Source of the DNA: JBJXGC01 sp046154545
GTDB taxonomy: Bacteria > Chloroflexota > Dehalococcoidia > Tepidiformales > Tepidiformaceae
Reading direction: 5' to 3'
Length of the DNA stretch: 11,241 nucleotides
Assembly (NCBI GenBank): GCA_046154545.1
Contig: JBJXGC010000234.1
Coordinates: 1 to 11,241 of the forward strand
How positions within the stretch are numbered: position 1 is the stretch's first letter; every line of letters starts with the position of its first letter. The notes beneath the pieces were generated by a model that was given only the letters and a program-made list of their open reading frames with translations, was not told where the DNA came from and did not search any database. A program made the translations under genes and the position numbers. Below, in pieces: positions 6,988 to 11,241 of the stretch.

Positions 6988-7784
6988 TGACGCAGCCCTA
7001 CCTGGAGATCAACAACGTCAGCAAGTCGTTCAAGGGTGGCTACACGGCCATCGCGGGCGTGCAGCTGAGCATCGAAAAGGGCGAGTTCGTCACGCTCATC
7101 GGCCATTCCGGTTGCGGGAAGTCCACCCTGCTCGGCCTGATCGCCGGGCTGGCGCGGCCGACGACGGGCGAGGTCGAACTTGAGGGCCGGCCGATCACGG
7201 GACCGGGCGCTGACCGGGGGATGGTCTTCCAGGGCCACTCCCTGCTGCCCTGGCTCTCCGTCTACGCCAACGTGTACGAGGCCGTCGATGCCGTCTTCCC
7301 GGGCCGCCGCGCCCAGGAAAAGGAGGAGAAGCGCGAGCGGGTGGAGCGGGTCCTCCGGGTCGTGGGCCTCTGGGACCATCGCGACAAGAAGCCGGGAGAA
7401 CTCTCGGGCGGCATGCGCCAGCGCACGGCCGTGGCCCGGGCCTTCGCTGTGGTGCCGCGGGTGCTCCTGCTCGACGAGCCGTTCGGCGCCCTCGACGCCC
7501 TGACCAAGGCGAGCCTGCACGACGAGCTCCTTCACCTCTGGACGTTCGACCACAACACGGAGACGGTGGTGATGGTGACCCACGACATCGACGAGGCGAT
7601 CTACCTGAGCGACCGGATCGTGGTGATGACGAACGGGCCCCGGGCGACCATCCGGGAGGTGGTGTCTGTCCCGCTGCCGCGTCCGCGGGACAAGCGGGCG
7701 ATGCTCCACACCCCCGTCTACGCCGACCTCAAGGAACACCTCCTCGACCTGCTGGCCGAGAAGGCCGTGGTGGGGGCCGCCTGA
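6987..7784 (+). CDS. nrtD: Nitrate ABC transporter ATP-binding protein (NrtD-like)
   Basis: This cytoplasmic ATPase of 265 residues energises NrtAB. All ABC motifs are intact: Walker A GHSGCGKST (39-47), Q-loop at Gln82 (MVFQGHSLLPW), signature LSGGMRQR (139-146), Walker B VLLLDEPFG (159-167) and switch His199 (VTHDIDEA). Its length is that of NrtD/SsuB. It lacks the NrtA-like C-terminal regulatory domain found on cyanobacterial NrtC, so a homodimer presumably serves the transporter, as in Klebsiella NasFED. The ATG overlaps the nrtB TGA by one base. Its own TGA overlaps the ATG of the following 9-codon frame in a TGATG arrangement. Sulfonate or taurine transport would be the alternative from sequence alone. 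Confidence 0.92.
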   Translation: MTQPYLEINNVSKSFKGGYTAIAGVQLSIEKGEFVTLIGHSGCGKSTLLGLIAGLARPTTGEVELEGRPITGPGADRGMVFQGHSLLPWLSVYANVYEAVDAVFPGRRAQEKEEKRERVERVLRVVGLWDHRDKKPGELSGGMRQRTAVARAFAVVPRVLLLDEPFGALDALTKASLHDELLHLWTFDHNTETVVMVTHDIDEAIYLSDRIVVMTNGPRATIREVVSVPLPRPRDKRAMLHTPVYADLKEHLLDLLAEKAVVGAA

Positions 7785-7813
7785 TGTCCCCGCTGCTCGC
7801 TGGCGTCCTCTAA
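7784..7813 (+). CDS. 9-codon open frame linking nrtD and narB
   Basis: The frame encodes MSPLLAGVL and stops with TAA. Its ATG overlaps the nrtD stop (TGATG, 7782-7786) and its TAA overlaps the narB start (TAATG, 7811-7815). A ribosome finishing nrtD could therefore step through it and re-initiate at narB. narB has no recognisable Shine-Dalgarno sequence of its own, which fits coupled translation. It may be functionless spacer that happens to be open. No peptide function is proposed. Confidence 0.35.
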   Translation: MSPLLAGVL

Positions 7814-8922
7814 TGTGCCGTACGGCCACGGCCGCCTGCCCCTACTGCGGCGTCGGCTGCCTGCTGGACGTGAAGCTCGGCGAGGACGGGCGGATCGCCT
7901 CCATTCGCGGCAACCAGGCAGCCCAGGCGAACCGGGGCAAGATCTGCCCCAAAGGCGCGCTCCTGGCCGAGACGGTGGACACGAAGGATCGCCTGAAGAC
8001 GCCGCTCCTCCGCGTCGATGACGGCGGCGTCTTCGTGCCCATCTCCTGGGCCGCGGCGCTCAACCTGATCGCGGCGAATATCAGCAAGTTCGTGCGCGAA
8101 TCCGGCCCCGACTCGGTCGGGTTCTACGGCTCGGGCCAGCTCGACACCGAGGCCTGGTACGCGGCCGGGAAGCTCTTCAAGGGCGCCCTCGGCACGAACA
8201 ATACGGACTCCAACAGCCGCCTTTGCATGGCCAGCGCGGTCGCCGGCTATCGCACCAGCCTGGGCAGCGACGGCCCGCCCACCTCGTACGACGACATCGA
8301 CATCGCGGACGTGATCCTGATCATTGGTTCGAACATGGCCGAGGCCCACCCGGTCCTCTTCGACCGGGTGAAGGCGCACAAACGGCGTGACCCCGGGGTG
8401 ACGGTCGTGGTGGTCGATCCGCGGCGGACGCCGACGGCCGAGTTTGCGGACATCCACGTCGCACTCGCGCCCGGATCTGACATCGCCTTTCTCAATGCGC
8501 TTTCGAGCTGCCTGATCGGGCTGGATGCGGTCGATCACACCTTCATCGAAGAGCACAGCGAGGGGTACGAGGCCTACCGGGCCTTCATCGAAGCGCAGCC
8601 GCTGGACGAGGCGGAGCGCATCTCCGGGGTGCCGATGGCGGAGGTCGAGCGCCTGGCGGAGATTCTCGCGGGCTCCAAGAACGTCCTTTCGCTCTACTGC
8701 ATGGGCACGAACCAGAGCACGGTGGGGATGTGGAAGAACAACTCCGTGATCAACCTCCATTTGCTGCTCGGCCAGATCGGGCGGCCGGGCGCCGGGCCTT
8801 TTTCGCTGACCGGCCAGCCGAACGCCATGGGCGGCCGGGAGTCGGGGGCGCTGGCCCACATGCTCCCTGGTTACCGGCTGGTCGAAGACGGTGAGCACCG
8901 GGCGGAAGTCGAGGGGGCCTGA
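7813..8922 (+). CDS. narB: NarB N-terminal portion up to the TGA
   Basis: This portion has 369 residues. Cys9, Cys12, Cys16 and Cys45 (CPYCGVGC, then KICPKG) form the CX2CX3C...C site for a [4Fe-4S] cluster. The molybdopterin oxidoreductase domain follows, with GFYGSGQLDTEAWY (103-116) and the probable molybdenum ligand Cys138 in NSRLCMASAVAGY. SDGPPTSYDDI and GSNMAEAHP are typical nitrate-reductase segments. The piece ends after AEVEGA, about halfway through the enzyme. Alone it lacks the C-terminal domain that closes over the second pterin, so it is unlikely to be active. The start ATG overlaps the TAA of the preceding mini-frame; no ribosome binding site is evident. Confidence 0.88.
   Translation: MCRTATAACPYCGVGCLLDVKLGEDGRIASIRGNQAAQANRGKICPKGALLAETVDTKDRLKTPLLRVDDGGVFVPISWAAALNLIAANISKFVRESGPDSVGFYGSGQLDTEAWYAAGKLFKGALGTNNTDSNSRLCMASAVAGYRTSLGSDGPPTSYDDIDIADVILIIGSNMAEAHPVLFDRVKAHKRRDPGVTVVVVDPRRTPTAEFADIHVALAPGSDIAFLNALSSCLIGLDAVDHTFIEEHSEGYEAYRAFIEAQPLDEAERISGVPMAEVERLAEILAGSKNVLSLYCMGTNQSTVGMWKNNSVINLHLLLGQIGRPGAGPFSLTGQPNAMGGRESGALAHMLPGYRLVEDGEHRAEVEGA
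8920..8922 (+). other. In-frame TGA at a conserved Trp position of narB
   Basis: The context is gcc-TGA-ggg-ctg-ccg. Homologous enzymes, from memory, read W-G-L-P or similar at this point, so a single G-to-A change from TGG explains it. It is codon 370. The base after TGA is G, which is not the strongly leaky TGA-C context. Other genes here (nrtA, nrtB, nrtD, and the genes ending at 10561 and 10587) end with TGA at family-normal lengths, so a genome-wide UGA-as-Trp code is unlikely. Confidence 0.9.
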
Positions 8923-9918
8923 GGGCTGCCGGCGGGGCGGATCGCCGCGCGGATGGGGCTGACGGCGGTCGAGATGTTCCGGGCACTCGAACACGGCAGC
9001 CTGCGTATGCTCTGGATCGCCGCCACGAACCCGGCCGTGAGCATGCCCGACCTGCACCAGACGAAGCGCGCGCTGACGGCCGGTGAATTCGTCGTCGTCC
9101 AGGACATCTACCACCCGACGGAGACTTCGCAGCTCGCCGACCTCGTCCTCCCGGCGGCCGGCTGGGGCGAAAAGGATGGGACGAGCACGAACAGCGAGCG
9201 GATGATCGCCTACAGCGACTCGTTCCTCGAGCCGGCCGGGGAGTCGCGGCCCGACTGGTGGATCCTGGCCGAGGTAGGCCGCCGCCTGGCGCCGGAGCTC
9301 TTCCCCTGGACGACCTCCGGGGAGGTCTGGGACGAATTCCGGGCGCTCACGGCGGGTCGGCCCTGTGACATGGCGGGAGCGACGCGGGCTCGGCTGCGCG
9401 AGGGGGCGCTGCAGTGGCCCTGCCCGGCGGAAGACCACCCCGGGACGAACCGCCGCTACGAGGACGGGGTCTTCCCGACGCCGAGTGGGCGCGCCCGCTT
9501 CCACCCCTGGCCCTACCGGCCGCCGCGCGAGCAGACCGACCATGAGTTCCCGCTTGTGCTGACGACGGGCCGGGTCGCATCGCAGTGGCATTCGCGCACG
9601 CGCACCGGCAAGGTGGCGAAGCTGGTGGCCCGCGACCCTGAGCCGTACGTCGAGATCCACCCGGACGACGCGCAGGCGCGGGGCGTGGAGGACGGCGACA
9701 TGGTGCACGTTTCCAGCCGCCGCGGGTACATCCGGGTGAAGGCTCGGATGGGCACCTCGGTCCCGCCAGGAAGTGTCTTCGTGCCCTTCCACTGGGGCGA
9801 CAACTTCGGCAAGAACACCGCGGCCAACTACCTTACGAACCCGGTCATCGGCCGGATCGCGAAGGAGCCGGAGTTTAAGTACTGCGCGGTGCAGGTGGTG
9901 AAGCGGGAGCCGTCGTAG
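8923..9918 (+). CDS. narB: NarB C-terminal portion after the TGA
   Basis: The frame resumes directly with GLPAGRIAARMGLTAVEM, as in intact nitrate reductases, and continues for 331 codons to TAG. The first ATG is at 8953, with only weak purine-rich sequence upstream, so independent translation is doubtful. Visible parts are the central domain (ATNPAVSMPD, VVQDIYHPTETSQLADLVLP) and the C-terminal MopB_CT domain (LTTGRVASQWHSRTRTGK, then VEIHPDDAQARGVEDGD, and the closing HWGDNFGKNTAANYLTNP). No further stops or frame breaks occur, so if the TGA is a real mutation it is recent. Confidence 0.82.
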   Translation, partial: GLPAGRIAARMGLTAVEMFRALEHGSLRMLWIAATNPAVSMPDLHQTKRALTAGEFVVVQDIYHPTETSQLADLVLPAAGWGEKDGTSTNSERMIAYSDSFLEPAGESRPDWWILAEVGRRLAPELFPWTTSGEVWDEFRALTAGRPCDMAGATRARLREGALQWPCPAEDHPGTNRRYEDGVFPTPSGRARFHPWPYRPPREQTDHEFPLVLTTGRVASQWHSRTRTGKVAKLVARDPEPYVEIHPDDAQARGVEDGDMVHVSSRRGYIRVKARMGTSVPPGSVFVPFHWGDNFGKNTAANYLTNPVIGRIAKEPEFKYCAVQVVKREPS

Positions 9919-9934
9919 CGAGCCGGGCGGTTTG

Positions 9935-10060
9935 GACGCAAAGGTTCGAAAGAGGCAAAGGGGGACGAAGATCGGGGGAGTCGGACCCATCGACACATGC
10001 ACGCCTCTCGTACGTGAAGCATCGGTGTAGACGCCAAGGTCCGAAAGAGGCAGAGGGACG
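9935..10060. repeat. Pair of ~32-bp imperfect direct repeats in the narB downstream spacer
   Basis: Copy 1 spans 9935-9967 (33 bases) and copy 2 spans 10030-10060 (31 bases). They share the core CGAAAGAGGCA and begin with GACGC. They differ by three substitutions and a two-base indel. The 62 bases between them show no gene. This family resembles short purine-rich intergenic repeats and is distinct from the GCCAAGAC array, although copy 2 carries the related string GACGCCAAGG. The rest of the 196-base spacer (9919-10114) holds only the ribosome binding site of the next gene. Confidence 0.8.
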
Positions 10061-10114
10061 GGTGGCGGGTGGGGGCGGTAGAGTACGCGCTCACACGTTC
10101 CGCAGGAGGGCGCC

Positions 10115-10561
10115 ATGCCATTCGCTACCGAATACGTCGAGATCCGCCAGCTGGTGGAGCGCTACGCCGACGCCGTGAACCGGGTCGATGCGGCCGCCTG
10201 GGAGGCGACCTGGGCGGAGGATGCGGTCTGGGACCTGGGCGCCATGAAGACGGAGGGCCGGGACAAGGTGGTCGCCTTCTGGAAGCAGGTGATGCCGACC
10301 TTCCCGTTTGTCGTCCAGATCATCCACTCGGGTGTGGTCAATTCGGTCGATGGGGACAGCGCGACGGGGACCTGGTACCTGAGCGAGTACATGCACCGGG
10401 GCGATGGCGGCCGCAACCACGGCATCGGGGTGTACCGGGACGACTACGTGCGGGTGGGGGGCGAATGGCTGTTCAAGCGGCGCCGCTACAGCCTGCTCTA
10501 CAACGGCCCGACGGACCTGAGCGGCCAGGTGAACCCGCACCCGGAGAAGGTGGGGGTGTGA
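10115..10561 (+). CDS. SnoaL-like / NTF2-fold protein
   Basis: The product is 148 residues and matches the general pattern of SnoaL_4-type NTF2-superfamily proteins. It opens with a helix (EYVEIRQLVERYADAVNRVDAAAWEATWAEDAVWDL). A central part follows around GRDKVVAFWKQVMPTF, then beta strands with a conserved HSGVVNSVDGDSATGTWYLSEY and GVYRDDYVRVGGEWLFKRRRY. The cone-shaped fold hosts small-molecule cyclases, dehydratases, isomerases or simple ligand binding; the substrate cannot be told. There is no signal peptide. The start is supported by GGAGG five bases before the ATG. It is separated from narB by a repeat-bearing spacer, so it is probably its own transcription unit. It converges on the TetR gene, and co-functioning with that regulator is only a guess. 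Confidence 0.82.
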   Translation: MPFATEYVEIRQLVERYADAVNRVDAAAWEATWAEDAVWDLGAMKTEGRDKVVAFWKQVMPTFPFVVQIIHSGVVNSVDGDSATGTWYLSEYMHRGDGGRNHGIGVYRDDYVRVGGEWLFKRRRYSLLYNGPTDLSGQVNPHPEKVGV

Positions 10562-10567
10562 GGGTCG

Positions 10568-10581
10568 GGTGGCGGACCACC
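10568..10581. terminator. Small hairpin in the convergent gap (weak terminator candidate)
   Basis: GGTGG (10568-10572) pairs with CCACC (10577-10581) around a CGGA loop. It lies inside the 25-base gap between the convergent SnoaL-like and TetR genes. The stem is only 5 bp and no T-tract follows on either strand, so termination is speculative. Confidence 0.25.
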
Positions 10582-10586
10582 GGCCG

Positions 10587-11219
10587 TCAGGGGCCCTCGG
10601 TTTCCGAAGCCATGGTCGCGTCCCAGGCCGGTTGCAGCGCGCTCACGAAGTCGAAGGCGATGGCGGCGTAGTCTTCGGGCAGGCTGTGGGCCGCGATTCG
10701 CTCCCGGCGCACATGCATGAGGGCAGCCGCGGCGGCGGCCGCGAAGAGGCGGGCGCGAAGTCTTCTCGCGGGCCCGCCTCCGGCGAGCGCTTCGAGGTGG
10801 TCAGCGATGATCTCCTCGTAGCGGAGGTTGTGGTGTTCAAGACGGGCGGCAATCGCCGGCTCCCTGGCGAGAAGTTCAGCGAGGCCCGGTGCGCTCGTGG
10901 CGTGCATGAAATTGAGCGACTCCGCGAGAGCATCCCGCACCTGGACGAGCGGCGGGAGCGATGGGTCGGCCGCGAGGAGCGCCTCACGAAGGACCCGCAT
11001 CATGTCATCGTTGAGGGCGAGTGCTGCGTCCTCCTTCACCGGGAAGTAGCGAAAGAAGGTGCGGGGGGCAACGGTGGCCGCGTCCGCGATCTCTTCGACG
11101 CTCACCCGGGAGAACCCCCTGGCAAGGAAAAGTCCCAGCGCGACGCGGTGAATGTGGTCCCTGGTCGCCGCATGTTTGCGCTCGCGGAGCGGAGGCTTGA
11201 GCGGGGTAGGGTCAGCCAT
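10587..11219 (-). CDS. TetR/AcrR-family transcriptional regulator
   Basis: From the ATG at 11219 the protein has 210 residues, normal for the family. The N-terminal DNA-binding domain is clear: a helix around RDHIHRVALGLFLARGF, then the helix-turn-helix VSVEEIADAATVAPRTFFRYFPVKEDA, where the F-F-R-Y-F-P-x-K-E signature ends the recognition helix region. The remaining ~140 residues are an Ala/Leu/Arg-rich all-helical ligand-binding and dimerisation domain of the kind seen in MftR-like regulators; the inducer is unknown. TTG (11234) and GTG (11228) in the same frame upstream are alternative starts, and none shows a clear ribosome binding site. The promoter and probable operator lie beyond the window. 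TetR regulators often control divergent neighbours, so its target may be the unseen gene to the right rather than the convergent SnoaL-like gene. Confidence 0.9.
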   Translation of the reverse strand: MADPTPLKPPLRERKHAATRDHIHRVALGLFLARGFSRVSVEEIADAATVAPRTFFRYFPVKEDAALALNDDMMRVLREALLAADPSLPPLVQVRDALAESLNFMHATSAPGLAELLAREPAIAARLEHHNLRYEEIIADHLEALAGGGPARRLRARLFAAAAAAALMHVRRERIAAHSLPEDYAAIAFDFVSALQPAWDATMASETEGP

Positions 11220-11241
11220 TGGCGTCACTGGCAATCGAGCA

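Larger units (their letters stand above)
7813..9918 (+). pseudogene. narB: Assimilatory nitrate reductase NarB, interrupted by one in-frame TGA
   Basis: Read through codon 370, the frame gives a single 701-residue protein of normal NarB length. It has the N-terminal [4Fe-4S] and Mo-bisMGD domains before the stop and the C-terminal molybdopterin-binding domain after it. There is no frameshift and no loss of sequence. The product would reduce nitrate to nitrite in the cytoplasm with electrons from ferredoxin or flavodoxin. It has no flavin domain and no NADH site, and no second Fe-S insertion of the NasA type. The simplest reading is a single-base TGG-to-TGA change or a sequencing error; the two halves are described separately. 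It is last in the operon. Confidence 0.85.

Noticed and set aside
8920..8960. TGA as a selenocysteine codon with a downstream GC hairpin (CGGCG/CGCCG)
   Set aside because: Selenocysteine in molybdopterin enzymes replaces the metal ligand, which is Cys138 here. Codon 370 aligns with a Trp, and any GC-rich DNA forms such stems.
10079..10084. TAGAGT as a -10 box for the SnoaL-like gene
   Set aside because: No acceptable -35 element at 16-18 bases upstream, so support is too weak to list.
7810..10116. Very long minus-strand open frame (768 codons) opposite narB
   Set aside because: It is antisense to a gene with clear motifs. Its translation is His/Arg/Pro/Val-rich with no domain, the usual shadow of GC-rich coding DNA.

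Overview
This is a GC-rich bacterial window. It reads mainly as a ferredoxin-type nitrate assimilation operon with metabolic and accessory genes on either side. Three things suggest a high-GC lineage such as Chloroflexota, though actinobacterial or other high-GC origin is not excluded: the composition, the Tat-type lipoprotein signal followed by an acidic and Thr/Ala-rich linker, and the short GCCAAG-type intergenic repeats. No rRNA or tRNA gene is present to settle it.

Left part (1-2990): a DinB-superfamily protein on + (2-553, possibly cut by the window edge) converges on an unrecognised minus-strand protein (575-1720) built from two diverged copies of one domain. Next comes a repeat-rich spacer with an 8-bp tandem array and an 11-bp inverted repeat. 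It is followed by a complete minus-strand pdxS (1977-2861), the pyridoxal 5'-phosphate synthase subunit, with all key catalytic residues. Degenerate copies of the tandem repeat lie on the far side of pdxS.

Centre (2990-9918): a + strand operon. nirA (nitrite reductase) is followed by nrtA (Tat-exported nitrate-binding lipoprotein), nrtB (permease), nrtD (ATPase) and narB (Mo-bisMGD nitrate reductase). nrtA-nrtB and nrtB-nrtD overlap by 1-4 bases. nrtD and narB are joined by a 9-codon open frame that overlaps both neighbours (TGATG and TAATG). The logic is uptake of nitrate (possibly nitrite) by NrtABD, reduction to nitrite by NarB, and six-electron reduction to ammonium by NirA. narB carries one in-frame TGA (8920-8922) where the family has a Trp, although the reading frame continues intact for 331 more codons. 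As written, the nitrate reductase is interrupted while transporter and nitrite reductase are intact.

Right part (9919-11241): a spacer with two related ~32-bp direct repeats, a small SnoaL/NTF2-like protein on + (10115-10561), and a convergent TetR-family regulator on - (10587-11219) that reaches nearly to the window end.

No defence system, phage, IS element or CRISPR array was found. The points most worth a second look are the narB nonsense codon, the 9-codon linking frame, the two-repeat unknown protein, and the intergenic repeat families.
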